Source: Lachnospiraceae bacterium AC3007 (lineage in GTDB: Bacteria > Bacillota > Clostridia > Lachnospirales > Lachnospiraceae). Taken from it: 64,000 bases of DNA. The stretch lies in NCBI GenBank assembly GCA_000621405.1, contig JHYK01000016.1, positions 1-64,000 on the forward strand, written 5' to 3'. Made by a program: the position numbers and the translations under genes. The notes beneath the pieces were generated by a model, which saw only the letters and a program-made list of their open reading frames with translations, searched no databases and was not told the DNA's origin. Position 1 is the first letter of the stretch. Each line of letters begins with the position of its first letter. Positions 25,388-33,893 of this stretch are shown here, in pieces.

Positions 25388-25558
25388 CTACGCCACGTAT
25401 CCCACCATCTTCACGGAATCCTCGGGCTTTTTGAAATACAGCTCGATCTCATCGATCTTCCCGTCTGTATAAGACGTTGCTACGATATCCACATCACCTT
25501 CGCACTTTGCGAGCCTGTCAAAAAACTTCTCTGTGTCCTGAATGTTATAAAGCTTCAT
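25388..25558 (-). CDS. Small protein of the Lachnospiraceae 'polya polymerase'-named family, short form
   Basis: ATG at 25558 (minus strand) lies behind a perfect AAGGAGGTG site and encodes 56 residues starting MKLYNIQDTEKFFDRLAKCE and ending DSVKMVGYVA. From memory, a family of about 75-residue Firmicute proteins misnamed 'polya polymerase' has the same start (MKLxNIxDxxKFF) and the same end segment (KIDEIEL..PEDxxKL). The copy here lacks about 18 residues between GDVDIV and TDGKIDEIEL. The function of the family is unknown. It stands alone, pointing away from the AraC gene. Confidence 0.65.
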   Translation of the reverse strand: MKLYNIQDTEKFFDRLAKCEGDVDIVATSYTDGKIDEIELYFKKPEDSVKMVGYVA

Positions 25559-25756
25559 AGTATACACCTCCTTGTCTTATGTAGGAAAGATGGTTGTTTT
25601 GTTCTTTGTGACTATATTATCTCCCCTTTTCGTCGGGAAAACTATACATCGGAAAGACAGAAAATATAATAATACGGCGAGCATATTTCATTGAATTCTG
25701 CATGACTTTGGGATAATATATAACAATAAGGACATATAATCTCGCATGGAGGCAAA

Positions 25757-26656
25757 ATGATCTCTACAGACAGCTTCAGAGCGAATGAAAACAGGATGGA
25801 ACTCATCAACAGCGAGCCCGGGACCCTGCCCTGCATATGCAAGTACGTGGACTTTGAGAACTACGTCGGCAACAGCGTGCCGTGGCACTGGCATCAGAGG
25901 TTTGAGATCAATTATCTGATAGAAGGAGAGACCACGACCCGTGTAGGACAGGAGACATGCAGGATGAAGCCGGGAGATGCGATGTTTATCAACTCGAATA
26001 TGCTTCACGCCGTGGATCCTGTGGGGCAGTCGCTGCCGAAGTATTACACGATCTTTTTTGATATGGATTTTCTGACGGGCGGCTTCAATACCATATACAG
26101 TCATAAGTATGTCATCCCCGTATCTTCCTCCACGGGACTGCAGTACTACAATATAAGATCAGACTCCGCCGCAGGCATCAAGATGCTCGGATATCTGGCC
26201 GACCTTATAGAGCTCTTTGACAAGGAGCCTTTCGGCTTTGAATTCAGGATAAGATCGTGTCTGTGCGACTTCTGGCTGCTCCTTTTTGAAGCGACAGCAG
26301 ACCTCAGGGCAGGAAGCGCCAATGCAACCCACCTGGATGACGGCAAGATGCGAAGTATGATGGAATACATAGAGAGCCATTACGGTGACAAGATAATGGT
26401 GGAGGATATAGCAGATGCGGCCGGTATAAGCGTCAGAGAGTGCACGAGGTGCTTTTCCAGGGTCATAGGCCAGCCGCCTATAGACTATCTCAATCATTAC
26501 AGGATAAGACAGGCCGCCGGGATGCTCGTAGAGACAGACCTTCCGATAGGTATGATATCGGAAAAGTGTGGATTTGTGTCCGATAGCTATTTTGGTAAAA
26601 TATTCAAGGAAACAATGGGCTGCACTCCGCGATCCTACCGAAGAGGAGATAAATAA
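25757..26656 (+). CDS. AraC-family transcriptional regulator
   Basis: This 299-residue protein has an N-terminal cupin sensor domain (about 20-120, with HWHQRFEINYLIEGETTTRVG and the proline-glycine turn MKPGDAMFINSNMLHAV) and a C-terminal double helix-turn-helix (about 195-298). The latter includes ADAAGISVRECTRCFSRVIG and the signature ISEKCGFVSDSYFGKIFKET. The likely ligand is a sugar or small organic molecule, but no catabolic operon is adjacent. The following gene starts 36 bp on and may be co-transcribed, with a REP fragment in the gap (about 26654-26670). GGAGGCAAA is the ribosome site. Confidence 0.88.
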   Translation: MISTDSFRANENRMELINSEPGTLPCICKYVDFENYVGNSVPWHWHQRFEINYLIEGETTTRVGQETCRMKPGDAMFINSNMLHAVDPVGQSLPKYYTIFFDMDFLTGGFNTIYSHKYVIPVSSSTGLQYYNIRSDSAAGIKMLGYLADLIELFDKEPFGFEFRIRSCLCDFWLLLFEATADLRAGSANATHLDDGKMRSMMEYIESHYGDKIMVEDIADAAGISVRECTRCFSRVIGQPPIDYLNHYRIRQAAGMLVETDLPIGMISEKCGFVSDSYFGKIFKETMGCTPRSYRRGDK

Positions 26657-26692
26657 GCCACCGGGGACTTAACAGCGCATATGGGGGAATGA

Positions 26693-28276
26693 ATGGCCAC
26701 TTATCATAGGGAGATAAATGAGACATCAAAAGAACTGATCATGAAGGACGGAGTGGAGAGATTCCGGCAGCTGACGCGTATTGATCCAACGGATCCAAGC
26801 GGGATGGATATCATCCCGAGCAAGGTCCTGGAAATAAAGACGGGGCAGTATTTACGGCTCCGGGATTTTTACGCGGACATCGTTGGGGACAGAATACAAA
26901 GAATATTTGATACTAATAACATATACAAGCATGATTTGTATAATGCGCCATTATCCTTCTTTGACCGGAAACTGACAAAACTACATGAATTCAATACAGC
27001 TGTGAAATATGGGCCATCCACTACACATTTCGGGGACATTTTTTATTACGGAAGATTTCACGGTGACCCTATCAGATGGGTGGTCGTCAAGGAAGAGGGA
27101 GACAGTCTATATGCCGCCACAGCGGAATCCAAAGATTCCCGTTTTATACATTGCAAAAAAGATATTCAAATAAAGGAATACCCCATAAGTTTTTATCCTC
27201 CCCACTGGATCAATCCAAAAATCAATACATTAGACCCGCGTGATCCACATGAACAAGACTGGTTTGATGATATATTCTATCAGTATTGCCTTGATGATAA
27301 TGAAAAGGAATACTACATCAAGGATCATGTAAAGAAAGGTATGATATTCAGGGAAGATATCGAAAGTCTGTGGAAGGAAGTCTCAAATGATGATGACTTA
27401 TTCAGATCGAAAAATGCTTTCTTCAATCTTACAAAGACAAACTATCATCTGATATGCCTGAAAAAGCCGAAACCGGAAGAAAAGACGGAAGAGGCTGCCT
27501 GGAAGGTGCCGCAGGATGAAGAACTGAAGGCAGAGCTGAAAAACTATATATCCGGGTATGTCTGCCTGCAGGATTATGAAATAGCGATCAAAGAGGGCGA
27601 GAGGGAAACGTATGGTATTTTAATAAGCCACGATGAAAACATATATTCATTCGCCCTGAAATATAAGGATAATGAAAAAGATATCAAGGATGATCTTTTG
27701 CGGAAGACCGGGTACGCCATAGATGTTTTCGCGGATCTGCTGTCCTTATGCGGAACCCGTCTGACCAACCCTTATGCAAAACTTCAGAAGGGTGATCGTT
27801 TTCAGTTTGGATATTTTAAGGGCAAACCACTTATATTTATGGTGCCGATGCGTGAAAATCCATTCGGCGTATGGGGACAGGTGGAGGCGATCACTGTGGA
27901 CTGCGCTTATTATGGATGCGTAAGCACACATGACGAAAGCAGTTTCTGGTATACTAATATATCGCGGCTGATCAATGACCCCAGGAGCATTTATGACAGT
28001 TTTTCGTTGACAGAATTCAATTTTCTTAACACGAACAATAAATTATCTGACTATGAAAAAAAAATCTATGTATCAATCCCCGATGTCTATGAGCATGAAT
28101 CTCTTCCTGCAGAGTTAAAGGATGAGGACAGCACTTATTTTGTCATAGATACACGTCATTTTGGCAACTCGGTAATTGCAGTCGACGCTAATGGAAAGAC
28201 AATAAATGAAGGAAATTATAAAACCCTTGGATCGATCAGGGGAATCAGGTTCAAGGTGCAGATAAGGAGAATATAA
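26693..28276 (+). CDS. Large protein of unknown function with two DUF6273-like segments
   Basis: This 527-residue soluble protein has two similar stretches: HFGDIFYYGRFHGDPIRWVV at about 112-131 and GDRFQFGYFKGKPLIFMVP at about 366-384. Both resemble the start of DUF6273-like domains (a 'GDxxxFGxYxGxPIxW' pattern), so the protein may be an internal duplication. No signal peptide, membrane helix or catalytic motif is seen. ATG 26693 follows GGGGGAATGA. A methyltransferase gene starts two bases after its stop, so the pair is one operon. The role is unknown. Confidence 0.7.
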   Translation: MATYHREINETSKELIMKDGVERFRQLTRIDPTDPSGMDIIPSKVLEIKTGQYLRLRDFYADIVGDRIQRIFDTNNIYKHDLYNAPLSFFDRKLTKLHEFNTAVKYGPSTTHFGDIFYYGRFHGDPIRWVVVKEEGDSLYAATAESKDSRFIHCKKDIQIKEYPISFYPPHWINPKINTLDPRDPHEQDWFDDIFYQYCLDDNEKEYYIKDHVKKGMIFREDIESLWKEVSNDDDLFRSKNAFFNLTKTNYHLICLKKPKPEEKTEEAAWKVPQDEELKAELKNYISGYVCLQDYEIAIKEGERETYGILISHDENIYSFALKYKDNEKDIKDDLLRKTGYAIDVFADLLSLCGTRLTNPYAKLQKGDRFQFGYFKGKPLIFMVPMRENPFGVWGQVEAITVDCAYYGCVSTHDESSFWYTNISRLINDPRSIYDSFSLTEFNFLNTNNKLSDYEKKIYVSIPDVYEHESLPAELKDEDSTYFVIDTRHFGNSVIAVDANGKTINEGNYKTLGSIRGIRFKVQIRRI

Positions 28277-28278
28277 GA

Positions 28279-28938
28279 ATGAGCAATAAAGACAAGATAA
28301 AGACCGCATACCACGACTCCATAAGCATATACGACAGTGTGCTGACTCAGGGGAATATCTTAAGCCGGATGTATATCAGCTTCTTTTGGAGCGGAACAGA
28401 TGACAACAGGGTCGCAGAAGAGCTCTTATCGTATATACCGGATGATTTCGCAGGCAGCATGCTGGATGTCCCCGTCGGGACAGCCGTATTCACGGAGAAG
28501 AAATGGCGCAGGCTCTCAGCTGCGAAGATCACCTGTCTCGACTACAGCGAAGATATGCTGGGTAAAGCAAAACGCAGACTGTCAGGCTGCGATCACATCT
28601 CCTTCGTACAGGGCGACGTGGGCAGCCTTCCCTTTGAGGATGCAAGCTTCGACATAGTGATGAGCATGAACGGATTCCATGCTTTCCCCAAAAAGAAGAA
28701 AGCCTTTAAGGAGACATGGCGCGTGCTGAAGAAGGGCGGACAGTTCATCGCATGCTTCTATATCAAGGGCAGGAATAAAAGAACAGACTGGCTCGTAAGC
28801 CGCATCCTGTCAAAGAAAGGCTGGTTCACTCCTCCCTTCCCGACAGAAGAGCAGTTGCTGAAAGTCCTTAACAGGCTGTATTCCGAAGTAGACTATCACG
28901 TAGACGGATCGATGGTGAGCATCAGATGCGTTAAGTGA
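28279..28938 (+). CDS. Class I SAM-dependent methyltransferase
   Basis: This 219-residue methyltransferase has motif I SMLDVPVGTAVFTE (about 57-70, with VPVGTA where DxGxGxG is usual, so the glycine-rich loop is altered). It also has motif II CLDYSEDMLGKAK, post-motif GDVGSLPFEDASFDIVMSMN and motif III VLKKGGQFIACFYIKG. It belongs to the Methyltransf_11 clade and acts on an unknown substrate. It is translationally linked to the unknown 527-residue protein (2-bp gap). AAGGAGAATA is the ribosome site. Confidence 0.82.
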   Translation: MSNKDKIKTAYHDSISIYDSVLTQGNILSRMYISFFWSGTDDNRVAEELLSYIPDDFAGSMLDVPVGTAVFTEKKWRRLSAAKITCLDYSEDMLGKAKRRLSGCDHISFVQGDVGSLPFEDASFDIVMSMNGFHAFPKKKKAFKETWRVLKKGGQFIACFYIKGRNKRTDWLVSRILSKKGWFTPPFPTEEQLLKVLNRLYSEVDYHVDGSMVSIRCVK

Positions 28939-28961
28939 GGGGAGACGGAACGATCCGGACT

Positions 28962-28980
28962 ATTCAAGTTGAACTTGAAT
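28962..28980. promoter_or_regulatory. Perfect 19-bp palindrome, candidate operator
   Basis: ATTCAAGTT-G-AACTTGAAT is a perfect palindrome ending seven bases before the -35 box of the XRE-HD gene. Its size and symmetry suit an autoregulatory XRE-type binding site. It could instead be the 3' hairpin of the upstream methyltransferase gene, but only AAATTTT follows. Confidence 0.55.
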
Positions 28981-28986
28981 CAAATT

Positions 28987-29015
28987 TTGAAAAATAAACC
29001 TGTACTCGCTACAAT
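28987..29015 (+). promoter_or_regulatory. Promoter of the XRE-HD gene
   Basis: TTGAAA (28987-28992) and TACAAT (29010-29015) are spaced by 17 bp. The promoter lies about 47 bp before the ATG and just downstream of the 19-bp palindrome. Confidence 0.7.
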
Positions 29016-29061
29016 ACTTACATAGTCCCCCTTATGATAGATGCATAAGGAGGTGACGCAC

Positions 29062-29928
29062 ATGAATGAAACAGCAACGAGGGAGAGCAGTGGAATTGAC
29101 CGGGGGTGCAAGATGAGTATAGGTGCAAATATCAAAAGCCTCAGAGAAGAAAGAAAACTGACTCAGGAGAAGGTCGCCGAAGAACTGGGAGTATCATTTC
29201 AGGCAGTCTCTTCCTGGGAGCGGGATGAATACAATCCGGACACGGAGAAGCTGATAAAACTTGCTGAGATCTTCGGTGTATCGATCTCGTCGATAGTTGA
29301 GGAAAAGAACAGGGCCTTTAAGACCAGGGACGCTATCTACAACTGGGAGCATATGAAGACCTATGTAAAGACCACCGCAAGGAACTTCAAACTGCGTAAT
29401 ACCCTGAAAGCAATAGACTATGCCGTGGAGGCACATGAAGGACAGAAACGTAAGAAATCAACTGTGCCTTATATATATCATCCTCTGAATCTTGCCTGCC
29501 ATGCCCTTTCAATGGGCATCATCGAAGATGATATCATAGCAGCCTGTCTTCTCCATGATGTAGTGGAAGACTGTGATCGTAAAGTAGAAGAACTTCCGGT
29601 GGATGAAGGAACAAAAGAGCTTGTAGTGCTGCTTACCTGCGAGGATACGGACGACAGCAACCGGGAGCGGATCCTGAAGGATTATTATGCAAAGATAGTC
29701 GCCAACCCCAAGGCAGCGCTCATAAAGTGTATGGACAGATGCAATAATCTGACTACCATGTCCTGGGGCCTCAGCCGTGAGAGGATATACCGGATGATAA
29801 AGGAAACGGAAGAGTATTATCCTGCCCTTATCAAATCCATGAAGAAGACAGTGGAATATGATAATGCAGCATGGCTTCTCCGTTATCAGATCGAAAGCAT
29901 GCTGGATATCTATAAGAGGCTGATGTGA
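29062..29928 (+). CDS. XRE-type HTH regulator fused to an HD (RelA/SpoT hydrolase-like) domain
   Basis: This protein is 288 residues from ATG 29062, which has AAGGAGGTGA ideally placed. An in-frame ATG at 29041 precedes that site and is rejected. The N-terminal HTH (about 18-75) reads IGANIKSLREERKLTQEKVA and VSFQAVSSWERDEYNPD. The C-terminal domain (about 110-285) resembles HD_4 of (p)ppGpp hydrolases: AIDYAVEAHEGQKRK, PYIYHPLNLA, the HD pair in CLLHDVVEDC, and the second aspartate in KCMDRCNN. A regulator that hydrolyses or senses alarmone-like nucleotides is the inference. A terminator follows at 29,970. Confidence 0.85.
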   Translation: MNETATRESSGIDRGCKMSIGANIKSLREERKLTQEKVAEELGVSFQAVSSWERDEYNPDTEKLIKLAEIFGVSISSIVEEKNRAFKTRDAIYNWEHMKTYVKTTARNFKLRNTLKAIDYAVEAHEGQKRKKSTVPYIYHPLNLACHALSMGIIEDDIIAACLLHDVVEDCDRKVEELPVDEGTKELVVLLTCEDTDDSNRERILKDYYAKIVANPKAALIKCMDRCNNLTTMSWGLSRERIYRMIKETEEYYPALIKSMKKTVEYDNAAWLLRYQIESMLDIYKRLM

Positions 29929-29969
29929 TGCAACAATAAACGCCTACTGAATAGAGGTTGTCTACCGAC

Positions 29970-29998
29970 ATAGGGACTGCTAAACAGTCCCTATTTTA
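29970..29998 (+). terminator. Rho-independent terminator after the XRE-HD gene
   Basis: ATAGGGACTG and CAGTCCCTAT form a perfect 10-bp stem around CTAAA, followed by TTTAGT. It separates the left half of the window from the accessory island. Confidence 0.85.
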
Positions 29999-30084
29999 GT
30001 GGATAAAAATGTACTCATTTAGGATTGCGACTAGAGATCAATCTCCCAAAACTGCCCAAAACGCACGTTTGTTCGACTATGCGG

Positions 30085-30119
30085 TACATCATATCGTACA
30101 GTTAAAATGAGATGATGTA
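30085..30119. promoter_or_regulatory. Inverted repeat before the HIRAN gene
   Basis: TACATCAT (30085-30092) and ATGATGTA (30112-30119) are exact inverted copies. A possible -10 (TAAAAT, 30103-30108) sits between them, so this could be an operator controlling the first island genes. No good -35 is seen. Confidence 0.35.
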
Positions 30120-30169
30120 AGCAGGAAAGAGTCTTTTATGATTTTCAGAAGAGATGAAGGAGGACAGAT

Positions 30170-30460
30170 ATGAAGACGTATTTTACGGTTACAGGAACAA
30201 ATCACTATTTCGGACAGGAGTTTTTAGAGCCCGGGATGAAGGTAAAGCTTATCAAAGAGCCTGATAATGATTATGACAGGGAGGCAATACGGGTAGAGCT
30301 TAAGGGACTTGGACAGATAGGATATGTAGCTAACAGCCCGTATACCGTGCTAGGAGAAAGCATGAGCGCCGGAAGGCTCTACGACAGGATCGGGAAGAAG
30401 ACAAAGGGAGAAATCGTTCATGTACTTCCCCGAGGGATACTGTGTAAGATAATACAATAG
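30170..30460 (+). CDS. HIRAN-domain protein
   Basis: This 96-residue protein is essentially one HIRAN domain: YFTVTGTNHYFGQEFLEPGM (about 4-23), the basic-acidic EPDNDYDREAIRVEL (about 30-44) and IGYVANSPYTV. In HLTF/Rad5-type helicases HIRAN binds the 3' end of single-stranded DNA at stalled forks. Stand-alone bacterial copies often lie next to nuclease, helicase or protease genes. Here it precedes an FtsK-type ATPase by 42 bp, so it may recruit that ATPase to damaged or invading DNA. AAGGAGGAC precedes the ATG. Confidence 0.82.
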   Translation: MKTYFTVTGTNHYFGQEFLEPGMKVKLIKEPDNDYDREAIRVELKGLGQIGYVANSPYTVLGESMSAGRLYDRIGKKTKGEIVHVLPRGILCKIIQ

Positions 30461-30502
30461 GACGAATCCAGTGTCCTGTACAGTTGGAGGAGGGATAAGA
30501 GT

Positions 30503-31594
30503 ATGTTAAATATTCATGATTGGATCCGCACAAGGACATCATACGTTTATCCAGAGCATACGCAGGATGAGGAAAGCCTTAATATCCTGCTTAATAAAGT
30601 AGGCTTAAAGGTAAATAACGTGATCGATGCGCCAACATTCGTGACTTTCGTAGCAGATCTGAATATTGACACCGACCTCGAGGCTGTAATGGGATTAGAA
30701 AAGAACTTCGGGATCGCGGTCAAGGACAATGATGTAAGATCCTATATTAATGAAGATAAGCTGTATTTAGAGAAAAAGACAAAGGGACAGGTCATCTTTG
30801 ATGACCTATACAAAGGCCTTGCCGTAGACAAGCACCGCGTTGCAATCGGTCTTGATAGCAAGGGGGATAAAGTATACTGTGATCTGGAGGATATGCCGCA
30901 TATGCTTGTCGCAGGAGCAACGGGCAGCGGCAAGTCAGCATTCCTCAACGGCTTTATAACATCACTCTATATAAACCATTGGAATGATACAGAGATAGTT
31001 GCTATCGATCCTAAAGGCGTGGAGTTCAAACAATTCTCAGTACTTAAAAACTTCTCATATATAGACGAAACAGAACTTGCAATAGCCATGTTTAAGGAGT
31101 TATGTGAGATCATGGATGAGAGACACGGAAAATTCACTGATGCTAAATGCAGGAGTATAGATGAGTACAATGCAAAGAGCATCCCTATGAGCCACGTGGT
31201 GATCGTAGTGGATGAGTTCGCTGATATTCTATTCGCAGGAGGAAGGGAAGCAGAAAAGTACTTGGTCAGGCTTGTGCAAAAGGCTAGAGCGTGTGGTATA
31301 CATCTCATCCTTGCAACACAGTGTTTAAGCGCCGATGTATTGACAGAAGCGATCAAAGCAAATATATCGACAAGAGTATGTCTTTCGGTTAAGTCCCAGG
31401 ACGATAGCATGATCATCCTTGATGAACCGGGCGGTGAGAAACTAAAAGGTCATGGAGATATGCTCTTTCAGGCTAATGGAGAGCAAAAACCTATTAGGGT
31501 TCAAGGCGTATATCTTAACGATAAAGAGACCTTAAACATCATCTATCAGGCATGGCTGGCATACGGAGGGAAGCCGCTTGTAGATATAATCTAA
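30503..31594 (+). CDS. FtsK/SpoIIIE-type DNA-translocase ATPase, short soluble form
   Basis: This 363-residue protein has Walker A AGATGSGKSAFLNGF (about 136-150), EIVAIDPKGVEFKQF, Walker B SHVVIVVDEFADILF (about 229-243), and the sensor segment HLILATQCLSADVL. These are FtsK/HerA-family motor features. It lacks the FtsK membrane domain and the gamma DNA-reading domain, so it is not the cell-division translocase. It resembles motors found in conjugation, phage or defence loci. It is co-directional with the HIRAN gene and likely shares its transcript. Ribosome site GGAGGAGGG. Confidence 0.85.
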   Translation: MLNIHDWIRTRTSYVYPEHTQDEESLNILLNKVGLKVNNVIDAPTFVTFVADLNIDTDLEAVMGLEKNFGIAVKDNDVRSYINEDKLYLEKKTKGQVIFDDLYKGLAVDKHRVAIGLDSKGDKVYCDLEDMPHMLVAGATGSGKSAFLNGFITSLYINHWNDTEIVAIDPKGVEFKQFSVLKNFSYIDETELAIAMFKELCEIMDERHGKFTDAKCRSIDEYNAKSIPMSHVVIVVDEFADILFAGGREAEKYLVRLVQKARACGIHLILATQCLSADVLTEAIKANISTRVCLSVKSQDDSMIILDEPGGEKLKGHGDMLFQANGEQKPIRVQGVYLNDKETLNIIYQAWLAYGGKPLVDII

Positions 31595-31774
31595 TGTGTG
31601 AAAAAAGAAAAAATCAGAAGAACGACGAAGACGAGTATAGGGAATGAGAAGAAGGGACGTGTATCAATATGGGATATTACGCAGCAAAATGGAATTAAAA
31701 ATGATACAATAGAAAATAAACACAATAAATAAATGATAGATTATTTATGACAAAATTTAACCACGGAGATATAA

Positions 31775-33700
31775 ATGCTTGCTTACGCAAAAAAGTATGA
31801 TGAGTTTTGCAGTGATGTAAACACTGGTCAGATAGATAAAGTAATAATGCATGCTTTGAATAGAGACTTTTCCGATAGTGAGAAAAGATCTTTTAGAGTA
31901 TCTTTATCAGCAGTAAAAAATGCCCTGAGTAATAGAAATATTCCTGTTGATTCGCAAGTTGGTCTGGAATTCAATGTTCCACTTACAACCAAGAGAATAG
32001 ATTTCATTATTGGTGGAGAAGACAATCAAGGCCATAAGAATGTCGTTATTGTAGAACTTAAGCAGTGGGAGAAGGTTAAACATACCGAGATGAGCGATAT
32101 TGTTGTGCTCGGGACTGAGCAAAGGGTTCATCCTTCTTGGCAGGCTTTTTCTTATGGTGCAACTATCACTAATTTCAATGAATATGTTGAAAAAGAAAAT
32201 GTGAGAGTTTATCAATGTACATTTCTTCATGACTATCAAAAAGAATATGAGAATGAGATTAAACATAATGTATATGAGGATGGGCTTAGGAGAGCTCCGG
32301 CGTACATAAATGATGAGTGGGTAAAATTTGCGGACTATATTTCTGAAAAGATACAGAAAGGAACTTCTGATAATATTCTTTTTGAATTAAGAAACGGAAG
32401 AATTAGGCCGTCGGAATTTCTTGTAAAATGTCTTGATGACTCGCTTAATGGCAATAGTAAGATTCAACTAATTGATGAACAAAGAATAGCTTTTTCAAAT
32501 ATTAAGTTAGAAGTTGACAAAGCTCTTAAGAATAAGAAAAGAACAGTTATTATTGTTAAAGGTGGAGCGGGTACAGGAAAATCTTTGATAGCATTACATC
32601 TACTAGGACACTTATTCAAACAAAAGAAGATGGCATTTTATGTTGCGAAGAGCAGCTACATCAAGGAGTCCTACTTTAAAATGCTTACTAAAGATATCCC
32701 GAACTATAAGATGCTCAGGGAGTTGTTTAGAGGATCTGGTGATTTTAGAAAAGAAGGCCTTAACGGGAACAAGCAATTTGATTGCTTGATTGTAGATGAA
32801 GCACATAGATTGACTGAGAAGACTAAACAATCATTTATGTATTATGGAAACAACCAGATACAAGAGATAATACATGCTTCTAAAGTAACCGTATTCTTTA
32901 TTGATGAAACACAGCAGATTGATATAAAAGACTATGGAACAATAGCCAATATTAAGAAAGCTGCAGAGCTGGAGTGTGCAACAGTAATTGAGGACGACAG
33001 CAGATTTCTATTAAAAACTCAGTTTAGGTGTAATGGCTCGGATGAGTATATCAACTGGGTTGAAGGTATTCTTTATAACAGGGATATAAAACAGCTAGTT
33101 GACGGCATCGATTATGACATAAAGATATATGATGACCTGAACGAGATGAAAAATGAGATCATCAAAAGGAATTCGGAGTCTAATAATCCAAGTAGAATGC
33201 TTAGTGGAGATGTGTTTCCTTGGATCAGTATGAATGATAAAACCCAGGTTGATATTAATATTGGTGATTTTCATGCACAGTGGAATAAAAAGAAATCATT
33301 TGCAGTTGATGATGAGTCCGTTGAGGAAGTTGGATGTATTCACACTTCTCAAGGAATGGAGTTTGAGTATGTAGGTTTAATCATAGGTGATGATTTATTA
33401 TATAGAGATGGTAAAATTGTAACGGATTATTCAAGACACCCGGAAAAATCGGGTGAATTCAAACGTCCTCATCAGCGGAGGGTAATGGAAGAGGATGTGC
33501 CTATAATTGATAGAATAATAAGAAATACATATAAAGTCTTGTTTACAAGAGCGCAAAAAGGATTGTTTTTGTATGTCATGGATAAAGACTTAAAGGATTA
33601 TCTTGAAATCCAGATTCAAAAACTTAACGAGGAGTCTAGAAAATGCAGGTTAATGGCGTACGTGGATAAGAATTCGGATAAAATAGTTAATAAATACTGA
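31775..33700 (+). CDS. Nuclease-helicase: PD-(D/E)xK domain plus DUF2075 helicase
   Basis: This 641-residue protein has an N-terminal nuclease-like domain (about 50-130) with KRIDFIIGG and VVIVELKQWEKV (D..ExK). A superfamily-1-like helicase follows: Walker A VKGGAGTGKSLIALHLL (about 258-274), Walker B CLIVDEAHRLTE (about 336-347), motif V-like CIHTSQGMEFEYVGLI (about 520-535) and motif VI VLFTRAQKGLFLYV. DUF2075 is a helicase group frequent in defence loci. The gene is more AT-rich than everything upstream, pointing to separate acquisition. ATG 31775 follows GGAGATATAA. Confidence 0.83.
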   Translation: MLAYAKKYDEFCSDVNTGQIDKVIMHALNRDFSDSEKRSFRVSLSAVKNALSNRNIPVDSQVGLEFNVPLTTKRIDFIIGGEDNQGHKNVVIVELKQWEKVKHTEMSDIVVLGTEQRVHPSWQAFSYGATITNFNEYVEKENVRVYQCTFLHDYQKEYENEIKHNVYEDGLRRAPAYINDEWVKFADYISEKIQKGTSDNILFELRNGRIRPSEFLVKCLDDSLNGNSKIQLIDEQRIAFSNIKLEVDKALKNKKRTVIIVKGGAGTGKSLIALHLLGHLFKQKKMAFYVAKSSYIKESYFKMLTKDIPNYKMLRELFRGSGDFRKEGLNGNKQFDCLIVDEAHRLTEKTKQSFMYYGNNQIQEIIHASKVTVFFIDETQQIDIKDYGTIANIKKAAELECATVIEDDSRFLLKTQFRCNGSDEYINWVEGILYNRDIKQLVDGIDYDIKIYDDLNEMKNEIIKRNSESNNPSRMLSGDVFPWISMNDKTQVDINIGDFHAQWNKKKSFAVDDESVEEVGCIHTSQGMEFEYVGLIIGDDLLYRDGKIVTDYSRHPEKSGEFKRPHQRRVMEEDVPIIDRIIRNTYKVLFTRAQKGLFLYVMDKDLKDYLEIQIQKLNEESRKCRLMAYVDKNSDKIVNKY

Positions 33701-33893
33701 ACCATTATTGCAAGAATGATATTTCATTAATAGATTTCATCTTGATTATCTCTTTGATAACACTAGCGAGTGTTACAAGATGTTCTAGTTTCAGGCGATC
33801 GTAGAGATGATCCTTTTTTATGTAACATGAAATAGAGATCGAGAAGGACATCAGTATAGTTAATACGAAAGAATTACGTTAGAGGTTAAAACT

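Noticed and set aside
30503-31594. Chromosomal FtsK/SpoIIIE
   Set aside because: No membrane domain, no gamma domain, about half the usual length.
33701-33893. Gene or RNA in the gap between the two nuclease-helicase genes
   Set aside because: AT-rich with only a short ACACT/AGTGT hairpin. No open frame or promoter stands out.
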